A stretch of 50,997 nt of DNA. It comes from Actinomycetes bacterium (lineage in GTDB: Bacteria; Actinomycetota; Actinomycetes; Actinomycetales; Microbacteriaceae). Location: assembly GCA_023428065.1 (NCBI GenBank), contig JAEYZI010000008.1:1-50997 (forward strand), read 5' to 3'. The notes under the pieces are model-generated. The model ran no database searches. It was not told where the DNA came from and was given only the letters and a program-made list of their open reading frames with translations. Shown here in pieces: positions 13,299 to 21,910 of this stretch (within the stretch, counting starts at the first letter, position 1; every line of letters begins with the position of its first letter). A program made the translations under genes and the position numbers.

Positions 13299-14900
13299 AT
13301 GACCACGACGACACCCGCGCGACGGGGGGCGACCTCACGCGCCCGCACCGCCCGCGCGACGACGGAACCCACCGGCGCCGCCGCCCCGAAGCGCGACGGG
13401 GAGGTCGACCTCCTCGCCACGACCGGCGCGCCGAACCCCTACGCGCTCGCCTCGCTCGTCGCCGGCAGGCGCATCGACTGGGACGGAGCGAGCGACGCCA
13501 CCGGCGTGCTCGAGGACGTCTTCGACATGCCGTACACCGAGATCATCGGCTCGGCGGAGTCGCCGATCTTCTACGGCAGCTCGTTCCACGGCGGCCGTGC
13601 CACGCGCACGCGCCCAGCCGCGCCGCCGGAGCGCGGCGCCGACGACACCGACGACCGAGAGGACGAGGCCCCCGACCTCTCCCGAGCCGCGACCCTCGCC
13701 GACATCCTCGCCGCCCTCGGTGACGCGCGCCCGGCCGACGTGCCGGTCCGCGGTGCGACGCTCACGCGCGACGGCGTCTTCGCCGAGCTCGGCCGAACGG
13801 GCGACGTGACGCGCCGCTACGCGAAGCTCTTCGACCTGCGCGTACTCGACGTGCTCTTCCCGCTCGAGCCGGGCTACCACCCGCCGGGGTTCAGCTGGCA
13901 GGACACCGGGCGCTTCTACAACGAGACGACCGAGTTCCTCGACCCCGTGCAGGGGCAGGTGGCCGACTGCTACTTCATCGCGGCGATGTCGTCGGTGGCC
14001 TGGGCGCAGCCGTTCACCATCGCCGACCGCACGCGCGCGACCGCGGCCGGCCAGGACGACTTCACGCACCAGGTGAGCTTCTTCGGGGGCGGCGGGGGCT
14101 ACGGCTCGGGAGGCTGGGGCACCGTCGAGGTCTCCGACCGCGTGCTCGTGGCATCCGGGGGGAGCACCTCGTACTTCGCCCACTCCGCGGAGGCGGGCGA
14201 GATCTGGCCCGCCGTGTACGAGAAGGCCTTCGCCAAGTGGCGCTTCGGCACGAGCGACGACTTCCCCCAGATCCCGAACCTCGCGTGGGGCGACACGGTC
14301 GCCTCGTGCGTGTCGCTCACGGGAGGCAGCGGCTACTACCGCGCGCACTCGGCGCTCACCGATGCCGAGCTGCTCACGCTCGTGAAGTCGCACAGCTCCG
14401 GCGGCCGCACAACGACGCCGATGGTGTGCTGGTCGTACGGCGCGGGCTCGGCCGAGGCGACGCGCGCGGCGAACGACGCCGGCATCGTGGCGTCCCACGC
14501 GTACTCGGTGCTCGGCTGGATGCGTCGCTACGAGTGGATGCCACGGCTGCGTCTCGAGGTCGAGATCCCGCGGCTCATCCCCGAGTGGCGCATCCCGGGC
14601 CCGCGGCCGCTGCTCGGCGCCGACCCCGTGGCGGGCGCGACGCTCGAGGAGATCGCCCGCGCGCGCTTCGACCTGCCGATCGACGTCTTCCAGCGCTACG
14701 AGCTGCGACCCGTCGACTACATCATCGTGAGGAACCCGTGGGGCTCGACCCCCGGCACGGGCGCCTCGACCGCCGCGGGTGACTACCGTGCCCGCGACGT
14801 GAGCTGGTGGCGCGACGTGCCGCTCGGCGTGAACGGCGTCTTCGCGATGGAGGTCGGGGCGTTCCGACGCTACTTCGCGGGGACCGGCGGGGCCGACTGA
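13299..14900 (+). CDS. Calpain-like (peptidase family C2) cysteine protease
   Basis: From ATG 13299 the protein is 533 residues. All three parts of the calpain catalytic triad are visible: Cys224 in QGQVADCYFIAAMSS, His400 in ASHAYSVLG and Asn479 in IIVRNPWGS. The calpain-core motif EIWPAVYEKAFAKW (301-314) is also present. The N-terminal 180 residues are a mix of low-complexity and unassigned sequence, without a signal peptide, EF-hands or a transmembrane segment, so it is probably intracellular. The start is supported by AGAGGAG at 13284-13290. It stands alone between a MarR gene and a convergent sugar operon; substrates are unknown. Confidence 0.85.
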   Translation: MTTTTPARRGATSRARTARATTEPTGAAAPKRDGEVDLLATTGAPNPYALASLVAGRRIDWDGASDATGVLEDVFDMPYTEIIGSAESPIFYGSSFHGGRATRTRPAAPPERGADDTDDREDEAPDLSRAATLADILAALGDARPADVPVRGATLTRDGVFAELGRTGDVTRRYAKLFDLRVLDVLFPLEPGYHPPGFSWQDTGRFYNETTEFLDPVQGQVADCYFIAAMSSVAWAQPFTIADRTRATAAGQDDFTHQVSFFGGGGGYGSGGWGTVEVSDRVLVASGGSTSYFAHSAEAGEIWPAVYEKAFAKWRFGTSDDFPQIPNLAWGDTVASCVSLTGGSGYYRAHSALTDAELLTLVKSHSSGGRTTTPMVCWSYGAGSAEATRAANDAGIVASHAYSVLGWMRRYEWMPRLRLEVEIPRLIPEWRIPGPRPLLGADPVAGATLEEIARARFDLPIDVFQRYELRPVDYIIVRNPWGSTPGTGASTAAGDYRARDVSWWRDVPLGVNGVFAMEVGAFRRYFAGTGGAD

Positions 14901-14907
14901 CCCGAGG

Positions 14908-14939
14908 CGACGCCGGCGGTGTCCTCGCCGCCGGCGTCG
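14908..14939. terminator. Bidirectional terminator between calpain-like and GH3 genes
   Basis: Twelve-base perfectly complementary arms, 14908-14919 and 14928-14939 (CGACGCCGGCGG / CCGCCGGCGTCG), flank an eight-base loop. It fills the 44-bp gap between two convergent stop codons, so it can end both transcripts. Confidence 0.7.
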
Positions 14940-14944
14940 GCCGG

Positions 14945-17185
14945 TCAGTCGGATGCGGCGTTCGCCTCGGCCAGGATGTCGAGGATCTCCGCGCGTGTGA
15001 GGGCGCCGCCCGTGAAGGCTTCGAGGCGCGAGACGGGGAGCGAGCCCATCAGGACCGGCATGCCGACTCCGACGGCGTCGGCGGCCCCATCGTCGACGAG
15101 CCAGTCGACCTTCGCGGCGAGGCGTGCGGCGGCCGACGGCACGGCGAGCACGTCGGAGAGCCGCGACTCCGGGGTGAGCCTCAGCCGGCCCCCGTCGTCG
15201 TCGAGGTCGATCGACGCGATCGTGCGGATGTCGCGACTCGACGCGCCGACCGCGAGCTCGAGGCGACCGCCCTCGACCCACCAGCGGCTCCGTGAGACGC
15301 TCCACGCCGCAAGCTCGGCGAGCGGCACGGTGACGCGAACGACGTGGCTACCGCCCGGTTCGAGGTTGACGACCGAGAAGCCCACGAGTTCGCGCGGCGG
15401 CCGCGCGAGACGCGACTGCGGCCGCGAGGCGTACACCTGCACGACCTCCCGCCCCGCTCGATCGCCCACGTTGGTCACCTCGACCGCGACCTCGATGCCC
15501 CCGTCGACGGCTGCGGCCGCGGCCGCACCGTAGCGGAACTCGGTGTAGGAGAGTCCGTGCCCGAAGGGAAAGCGCACCGCGAGGTCGCGTGCGTCGTACC
15601 AGCGGTAGCCCACGAAGACACCCTCGCCGTAGCGCACATGCCCCTCCTCTCCGGGGAAGGCGGTCACAGCCGGGCTGTCGGCGAGGCGCATGGGCACCGT
15701 CTCGGCGAGGCGGCCCGAGGGGTTCGCGACCCCGAAGAGCACCTCGGCGAGGGCGCCCGCGGACGCCTGCCCCGTGAGCGCGGCGTCGACGATCGCAGGG
15801 GCGGCGTCCGCCACGCGCCCGAGGTCGACGACGCCGCCGTGCACGAGCACCGCGACGGTGCGCGGCTGCCGGCCCGCGACGAGCTCGACGAGGCTCTCGA
15901 GCTCGGCGCGCAACCCGATATGCGCGCGATCCAGCCCCTCCACCTCGTCGAGCTCGTCGAGTCCGATGACGACGATCGCGGCGTCGCACTCGGAGGCGAG
16001 CTCCGCCGCCTCGGCGGCGAGCCGGTCGCTCTCCGCGACATCGGCACCTCGCCGCGCACCCGGCGCCCAGACGACCTCCGCCTCGCCTATGGCCGCGATC
16101 CGGTCGAGCGGTTCATCGACGCGTGTCGCGTTGACGCGCGAACTGCCGCCGCCCTGCACGCGCGGCGTGCGCGCGAGCTCTCCGATGACCGCGAGGCGGC
16201 CGCCGCGCGCGAGCGGGAGAACACCGTCGCGATTGGCGAGCAGCGTGATCGCCCGACGCGCGGCCTCGCGTGCGAGCTCGTGGTGGGCGTCGAGATCCGG
16301 CGCGTCGACGGGCGTGCTCTCCCGCGCCACCCGCAGGCGCTCGACGAGCCCGGCCACGCGATCCGCCGCCCGCTCGACGACCGCGGGATCGAGTCGCCCG
16401 TCCTCGACGGCACGCACGAGGTATGCGTCGGTCACGCCGTTGGTGCCGGGCATCTCGAGATCGAGCCCCGCCTCGACGGACGCGACGCGATCGTGCACGG
16501 CCCCCCAGTCGCTCACGACGACCCCCTCGAAGCCCCACTCGTCGCGCAGGATGTCGGTCAAGAGCACGCGGTTCTGCGACGCGAGCACCCCGTTGACACG
16601 GTTGTACGAGCACATGACCGTCGTGGGTGCGGCCGCGCGCACGACGCGTTCGAAGGCGCGCAGGTAGATCTCCCGCAAGGGCCGCTCGTCGACGTCCGCG
16701 CTCACGCTCATTCGGTCGTGCTCCTGGTTGTTGACGGCGAAGTGCTTGAGCGAGGTTCCGACGCCCTGCGACTGCACCCCGCGCACCCACGCCGCGCCGA
16801 GCGCTCCCGTCAACAGCGGATCCTCCGAGTAGTACTCGAAGTTGCGCCCGCACCGCGGGTCGCGCTTGATGTTGATCCCGGGGCCGAGCACGACGTCGAC
16901 GCCCAGGTGGCGCGCCTCGCGCCCGATCGCCGCGCCGACGCGTTCCACGAGTTCCGGATCCCAGGTCTGCGCGAGTGCGACGGCGGGAGGGAAGCAGGTC
17001 GCGGGTGGCGCGAGCGCGATGCCGGGCTGGTCGGCGCTCGCGATCTGACTGCGCACGCCGTGCGGACCGTCGGCGACCTCGATCGCGGGATGTGCCCCGA
17101 TCGCCTTGGTGCGCCAGAAGCCGTCGCCCGATCCGAGCCCCGCCAGCTCCGCGAGCGTGAGCCCCGCGACGCGCGATCCGCTCAT
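14945..17185 (-). CDS. Glycoside hydrolase family 3 beta-glucosidase-like enzyme
   Basis: The 746-residue protein has the GH3 N-terminal TIM barrel with KHFAVNNQEHDR (substrate-binding Lys-His) and the nucleophile Asp226 in VVVSDWGAVHD, then the GH3 C-terminal alpha/beta domain (ARRAITLLANRDGVLPL) and a fibronectin-III-like domain (YGEGVFVGYRWYDA, FPFGHGLSYTEF). No signal peptide is present, so it should cleave imported glycosides in the cytosol. ATG 17185 overlaps the stop of the upstream FAD gene as ATGA, with GGGAGGTGG before it; longer upstream frames are shadows. It is the last gene of the sugar-uptake operon, so imported oligosaccharides or aryl-glucosides are likely substrates. Confidence 0.9.
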   Translation of the reverse strand: MSGSRVAGLTLAELAGLGSGDGFWRTKAIGAHPAIEVADGPHGVRSQIASADQPGIALAPPATCFPPAVALAQTWDPELVERVGAAIGREARHLGVDVVLGPGINIKRDPRCGRNFEYYSEDPLLTGALGAAWVRGVQSQGVGTSLKHFAVNNQEHDRMSVSADVDERPLREIYLRAFERVVRAAAPTTVMCSYNRVNGVLASQNRVLLTDILRDEWGFEGVVVSDWGAVHDRVASVEAGLDLEMPGTNGVTDAYLVRAVEDGRLDPAVVERAADRVAGLVERLRVARESTPVDAPDLDAHHELAREAARRAITLLANRDGVLPLARGGRLAVIGELARTPRVQGGGSSRVNATRVDEPLDRIAAIGEAEVVWAPGARRGADVAESDRLAAEAAELASECDAAIVVIGLDELDEVEGLDRAHIGLRAELESLVELVAGRQPRTVAVLVHGGVVDLGRVADAAPAIVDAALTGQASAGALAEVLFGVANPSGRLAETVPMRLADSPAVTAFPGEEGHVRYGEGVFVGYRWYDARDLAVRFPFGHGLSYTEFRYGAAAAAAVDGGIEVAVEVTNVGDRAGREVVQVYASRPQSRLARPPRELVGFSVVNLEPGGSHVVRVTVPLAELAAWSVSRSRWWVEGGRLELAVGASSRDIRTIASIDLDDDGGRLRLTPESRLSDVLAVPSAAARLAAKVDWLVDDGAADAVGVGMPVLMGSLPVSRLEAFTGGALTRAEILDILAEANAASD

Positions 17186-20133
17186 GCGTCCACCTCCCCG
17201 ATCGTGCGCGCGGCCGTGCGCACGAAGCCGCGCGGGTCGCGCGCGAAACGTCCGCGCCCGGGGTCGTCGCCGAGCAGCACGGCGATGCGCGCGGCGACGA
17301 GCTCGACCTGCCAGGCCATGTCGACGTACATGTTGCGCAGCTGCTCGGCGGGGACGCCCGTGAGGCCGTTGAACTCGGCCCAGTCGACGACCGTCTCGCC
17401 GCGGCGGGCCTTCTCGGCGAAGTAGCCGGAGGCGCGCGAGGTGTAGTCGCGAACCCCCTCGAGCGGCCGGGCGAGCACCTCGTCCACGAGGGTGCGGATG
17501 CGCTGCGGGTCGGAGGCGCCGACACCGCGCTCGAACAGTCGCTCGATCGTCAGCAGGAGCGCCGTCGCCGTGCTGAGCCCGAGGCGCGTGGAGCGCGCGA
17601 CGAAGCGCTCGAGCGCGTCGAGCGCGTCGATGTCGCCGCACCGCCGGACGAGGGCGATCGCGGTGAGCCAGTTGGGGCTGAGCTTGTGCCACGTGAGCGG
17701 CTCCGGCGCACGGGGGACGTAGGCGCCCGTGCCGTCCGGCACATCCTCCTGCACTCCCGCGAAGCCGTACTCCTCGTCGGCGATCGCCTGGAGCAGGCGC
17801 GACTGCGACTCCGGGGCGCCCCACATGGCGGCGATCCCCGCCGCGAGCCAGCTGACCTTCGGGTCGGGCGAGCCGAGGCGCGCGAGCACGGCGTCGCGCG
17901 CGAGTTCCTCGTGGCGCATGAGCCACCAGATGGCCTCCCCCGTGCGGCCGTCGTCGAGGTGAGCGAGGGCACGCCCGAGCAGCACCTCCCGCTCATCGGC
18001 GTCGTCGGCGCCGCCGAGGTCGAACTGGGTCCGCTCGCGAGGCGCGTCCGAGATGTCGTGCGCGACGCCGAAGCCGCGCTCGACGATGCGCGGCGGGCGA
18101 CCGAGCGCGGTGGACTCCTCGAGCTGCTCCTGCAGGCGATCGAGCGCGATGGCGCGGACGTCGCCGCCGCACGCGAGCGCGAGCGCGGCCGCCCGGCCGG
18201 CCACCTCGCCGACCCGCTGCATGTCGCGCTGCATGCGCACCGCATAGTGCGCGTCCTGGCTCACACCGAGGCACCGCGACCCGATCACGACGTTCGCGAG
18301 GCCCCGCGGCAGGAGCATCCGATAGCTCAGCTCGCTGCCCACCGACACCCCCCACGCGCGGTTGAGCATCTGCCAGAACACCGACTCGTCGCTGTCGAAC
18401 TCGAAGTCGCTGCCGTGCGAGTCGACGTGCGCCGCCGTGTAGCCGACGGCATCCGGGAACCGACGGCGGCGGATGACGTCGTCGAGTTCGAGGCGCAGGT
18501 CCGTGCGGACGCGTCGGGCCTCGCGGATCCCGACGGCCGGCGCGATGTAGGTGGGCCGATCGAGGTTCGTGAACCTGCCCTCGACGAGGTAGAGGAGCAC
18601 GCCGTCGACGCGCGCCCGCGTGAGGTCCTCGACGTCGGTCGCGTCGCAGTAGCCGGCGTCGAAGTTGACGACGTCCATGCGCACCTCGCCGCCGATCTCG
18701 CGGAGCCGTCCCGACGATTGCGAATAAGCGTGCAGGAGCGCGTCGCCCTGGCGTCCGCCGTCGAACTCGGCGCCCGCGAGCTCGCACAGGTCGCCGTCGC
18801 CCGTCGCGTCCACGAAGACCTCTCCGGCGACGCGCACGACACCCTCCGGCGTCGCCGCGAGCACGGCCGTGACGTGTTCGCCGTCGCGCTCGGCGGCGAA
18901 CACGATCGCGTCGCACAGCACCTCGGCACCCGACTCGGCGAGCAGCTGCTCGACCGCGCGGCGCTTCGCCCACGGGTTGTACGGGCCGTCGCGGAAGGGC
19001 CCGCGCCCGTGTCCGTTCATGTAGGCGTGCGTGCGACGGTCGAGCTCGGCCTGGAGACCGCCTGGCGCGCCGAACCAGTAGGCGTGGATGCCGCCGGCCG
19101 TGCCGACACCCCCGGGGAACGCCAGCCCCTCGATACCGACGACCCGCGCTCCGAGCCCCGCTGAGGCGACCGCGGCGAGCACGCCTCCCGTGCCGACGCC
19201 CACGACCACGACGTCGGCTGTGCGCTCCGCGACGGGCGCCACCCGGGCGCCACGGGTGGCACCCGTGGCCCGCGGTGCGGCCTCGGTCCCCTGCGCCGCG
19301 CTGATGCCGAGCGCGAAACGATCGGCGGGTGCGACGGCGCCGCCGAGCGCCGGCACCGCGGCGAGCACGTTCTCGAGCGCGAGCGGCACCGTCGCGGGCG
19401 CGTCGTACTCCGGGAGGGCCACGGCGCTCAGGTGGCTCACGCACGCGCGTGATGCGGCCTCCCCGAGCTCCTCGCACACGGCATCGATCGCCCCGAAGAG
19501 CGCGTCACGCCACGTGTGCTCGTCGCCGACGACGTCGATGACGCGCTCGCCCGGCCAGGCCGTCGCGGTCAGTCGCCCCGCGAGCGCCTCGGGCCAGTCC
19601 GGATGCTGCAGCATCGCCGTCGCGCGCACCCGCGTCGCGCGCGGCACGTCGAGCGAGGGGTCCACGAGCCGCAGCAGCTCGGCGCGCTCGGTGGTGTCGA
19701 TCCACCGGGCGGCGCGCACGGTGCGCATGCCGCCCTTCGTGGCGACGACGACCGCGCCGACGACGCCGTCGCCCGTGCGTTCGACGGCGACCGGGCGGGC
19801 GTAGAACAGCATCTCCACGCGCGCATCGCGCAGCATCGACATGCCGATCAGCTCCGCCACGGCCCCGTCGGTGGCCTCGGCGGACCTGCCCCCGCGGCGC
19901 TCGATGCCGCCGACGAGCGCGTCCCACAGGGGGTGCGCGGTCGATCCGAGCTCGCGGGCGAAAGCCTGGCCGGATTCCCACAACACGTCGCCGCGTGCGC
20001 TCACGAGCAGCACCCGGTCGCCCCGGTCACGACGCTCGAGGGCGGCGGCGACGCCCGCGTATCCACTCCCGAACACGACGGTGTCGAACTCGACGTCGAA
20101 GACCGACGTCCAGGAACTGCTGATGGATGTCAC
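17182..20133 (-). CDS. Large FAD-dependent oxidoreductase with two Rossmann-like halves and a helical C-terminus
   Basis: The 983-residue protein has two dinucleotide-binding starts: DTVVFGSGYAG at residues 18-27 and a second, better conserved VVVVGVGTGG about 300 residues later, followed by FAD_oxidored features GGVGTAGGIHAYWFG and VDATGDGDLCELAGA. The first half has WIDTTERAELLRLVD at the matching place, lacking the ATGDGD motif, so it looks like a degenerate duplicate. After about residue 700 the sequence is helical and HEAT-like (LARDAVLARLGSPDPKVSWLAAGIAAMWG). GTG 20133 is the assumed start. The gene lies between a permease (11 bp gap) and the coupled GH3 gene, so it probably oxidises the imported sugar or its aglycone; the substrate is unknown. 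Confidence 0.75.
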   Translation of the reverse strand: MTSISSSWTSVFDVEFDTVVFGSGYAGVAAALERRDRGDRVLLVSARGDVLWESGQAFARELGSTAHPLWDALVGGIERRGGRSAEATDGAVAELIGMSMLRDARVEMLFYARPVAVERTGDGVVGAVVVATKGGMRTVRAARWIDTTERAELLRLVDPSLDVPRATRVRATAMLQHPDWPEALAGRLTATAWPGERVIDVVGDEHTWRDALFGAIDAVCEELGEAASRACVSHLSAVALPEYDAPATVPLALENVLAAVPALGGAVAPADRFALGISAAQGTEAAPRATGATRGARVAPVAERTADVVVVGVGTGGVLAAVASAGLGARVVGIEGLAFPGGVGTAGGIHAYWFGAPGGLQAELDRRTHAYMNGHGRGPFRDGPYNPWAKRRAVEQLLAESGAEVLCDAIVFAAERDGEHVTAVLAATPEGVVRVAGEVFVDATGDGDLCELAGAEFDGGRQGDALLHAYSQSSGRLREIGGEVRMDVVNFDAGYCDATDVEDLTRARVDGVLLYLVEGRFTNLDRPTYIAPAVGIREARRVRTDLRLELDDVIRRRRFPDAVGYTAAHVDSHGSDFEFDSDESVFWQMLNRAWGVSVGSELSYRMLLPRGLANVVIGSRCLGVSQDAHYAVRMQRDMQRVGEVAGRAAALALACGGDVRAIALDRLQEQLEESTALGRPPRIVERGFGVAHDISDAPRERTQFDLGGADDADEREVLLGRALAHLDDGRTGEAIWWLMRHEELARDAVLARLGSPDPKVSWLAAGIAAMWGAPESQSRLLQAIADEEYGFAGVQEDVPDGTGAYVPRAPEPLTWHKLSPNWLTAIALVRRCGDIDALDALERFVARSTRLGLSTATALLLTIERLFERGVGASDPQRIRTLVDEVLARPLEGVRDYTSRASGYFAEKARRGETVVDWAEFNGLTGVPAEQLRNMYVDMAWQVELVAARIAVLLGDDPGRGRFARDPRGFVRTAARTIGEVDA

Positions 20134-20144
20134 GGAGCTGAGAC

Positions 20145-20969
20145 CTAACCCTTGATGGCGCCCTGCGTGATGCCCGCGACGAAGCTGCGCTGGAACACGA
20201 GGTAGACGATGACGATGGGGATGGTGACGAGGAGGCTCGCGGCGGCGAGCAGCGGCACGTCGGTGGAGTGCTCCCCCACGAAGTAGCCGAGGCCGGCGGG
20301 GGCCGTGCGGCGCGTGGGGTCCTGGATGAGCACGATGATGAGCAGGAACTGGTTCCACGACCACATGAAGAACAGCACCGCGATCGTCGTGAGCGCGGGG
20401 CCCGAGATCGGGAGCAGGATCCGTACGAGCACGAGGAAGTCGCGCGCGCCGTCCATGCGGGCCGACTCGACGAGTTCGCGTGGGATCGACGCGAAGTGCG
20501 TCTGCATCCAGTACACGCCGAAGGGCAGGAAGAGCGCCGTCTCGGCGAGGATGACCCCGAGGTGGTTGTTCGCGAGGCCGATCCCCGAGAGGTTGTAGTA
20601 GAGCGCGACGATCACGAGCTCGGTGGGCAGCGTGAGGCCGAGCACGAAGGCGAGCGAGATCCACCGGGAGCCCGCCGGACGCAGGACCGCGAGCGCGAAG
20701 CCCGCGAGGGTCGAGAGGCCGACCGCGAGCGGCACGACGCTCAGCGCCACGACGAGGCTCGAGGTCATGAGGTGCGAGAAGCGCCCCTTCTCCCACGCGG
20801 CGGCGAAGTTCTCGAACGCGAAGGTGGAGGGCCAGCTGAGGCCCCCGACGACCGATCCACCGGGATGCAGCGCCGCGAGGACGACGCTCAGGAACGGCAG
20901 CAGGACGGCCGCGGCGAACACGACCAGCAGGACCGTGCGCGCGGACTCGACGAGCGGTGAGGGTCTCAT
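20145..20969 (-). CDS. Carbohydrate ABC transporter permease (MalG-type)
   Basis: The 274-residue inner-membrane protein has six hydrophobic segments and the EAA loop for ATPase contact (VESARMDGARDFLVLVRILLPISGP). Residues such as GLGYFVGEHSTDVPLLAAASLLVTIPIVIVYLVFQRSFVAG end in the conserved MalG tail. ATG 20969 overlaps the stop of the upstream permease (ATGA), so the pair is coupled. No ATPase gene is in the operon; a shared MsiK-like ATPase encoded elsewhere is the usual actinobacterial solution. Confidence 0.92.
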   Translation of the reverse strand: MRPSPLVESARTVLLVVFAAAVLLPFLSVVLAALHPGGSVVGGLSWPSTFAFENFAAAWEKGRFSHLMTSSLVVALSVVPLAVGLSTLAGFALAVLRPAGSRWISLAFVLGLTLPTELVIVALYYNLSGIGLANNHLGVILAETALFLPFGVYWMQTHFASIPRELVESARMDGARDFLVLVRILLPISGPALTTIAVLFFMWSWNQFLLIIVLIQDPTRRTAPAGLGYFVGEHSTDVPLLAAASLLVTIPIVIVYLVFQRSFVAGITQGAIKG

Positions 20970-21910
20970 TCGTCGCGCTCCTTCGCGATGCGGCGGATCA
21001 CGGCGATGACGAGGATCACGAGAACCGTGAGCGTCACGGCGAGCGCCGCCGAGGTGCCGATCTCGCCCTCCTTGAAGGCGAGGCGGTAGACGAGCAGGCC
21101 GGGGATGACCGTCTGGTTGGCGGGACCGCCGTCCGTCGTCATGAAGACGAGGTCGAAGCTCGTGAGCGCGGCGATCGTGCAGATGACCGACGCGATCGTG
21201 ACCTCGCCCCGGATGCCGGGCAGGGTCACGGAGATGAACTTGCGGAAGGCGCCGGCGCCGTCGAGCGTCGCGGCCTCGTAGAGAGACATGTCGATGTGCT
21301 GGGCACCCGAGAGGAAGAGCATCATGCACAGGCCGGCGAGGCACCACGTGCCCACGAAGCCGAGGGCGACGAGCGCGAACGAGAAGTCGCCGAGCCACAC
21401 GCGGGTGATGGCGTCGAGGCCGATGAGGCGCAGGCCCTGGTTGAGCAGGCCGTCCTCGGCGTACATCCACCGCCACGTGATGCCGACGACGACCATTGGG
21501 AGAACCTGCGGAAGGAAGTACACGACGCGGAAGAAAGTGAGGCCGCGACGGGCGTAGCCCATGAGCAGGCCGGTCATGATGAGCCCGAGCACGATCGGGA
21601 TGATGCAGAAGAAGATGATGAGGACGAACGAGTTGCCGAGCGACTTCAGCAGCAGGGGCTTCTGGAAGACGTCGACGTAGTTCTCGATGCCGACCCAGAC
21701 GGGCGGCAGGATGCCGTCCCATTCGAAGAACGAGAGCCCGGCGGTGTTGAGGGCGGGCCACACCGCGAACCCGAGGTAGATGAGCGCCGCAGGCGCGAGG
21801 TAGAGATAGGCGTGCGCCGTGCCGCGGAACGCGGCCGCGCGCGTGCGCCCGGCATGACCGGGGCGGGCTTGCGCCCGCCCCGGTGCGATGCCGATTCCGG
21901 CATCAGGCAT
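20966..21910 (-). CDS. Carbohydrate ABC transporter permease (MalF-type)
   Basis: The 314-residue protein has a basic N-terminal tail, six hydrophobic segments and the EAA motif (LYEAATLDGAGAFRKFISVTLPGIRG). The FDLVFMTTDGGPANQT segment is characteristic of CUT1 sugar permeases. It overlaps the binding-protein gene by 8 bp and the next permease by 4 bp, so the three are translationally coupled. It should form the heterodimeric channel with the MalG-type partner. Confidence 0.92.
   Translation of the reverse strand: MPDAGIGIAPGRAQARPGHAGRTRAAAFRGTAHAYLYLAPAALIYLGFAVWPALNTAGLSFFEWDGILPPVWVGIENYVDVFQKPLLLKSLGNSFVLIIFFCIIPIVLGLIMTGLLMGYARRGLTFFRVVYFLPQVLPMVVVGITWRWMYAEDGLLNQGLRLIGLDAITRVWLGDFSFALVALGFVGTWCLAGLCMMLFLSGAQHIDMSLYEAATLDGAGAFRKFISVTLPGIRGEVTIASVICTIAALTSFDLVFMTTDGGPANQTVIPGLLVYRLAFKEGEIGTSAALAVTLTVLVILVIAVIRRIAKERDE

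Noticed and set aside
17186..17926. Extended start for the GH3 gene (993 residues)
   Set aside because: The extra sequence is the FAD oxidoreductase gene read in another frame; ATG 17185 is coupled to its stop codon.
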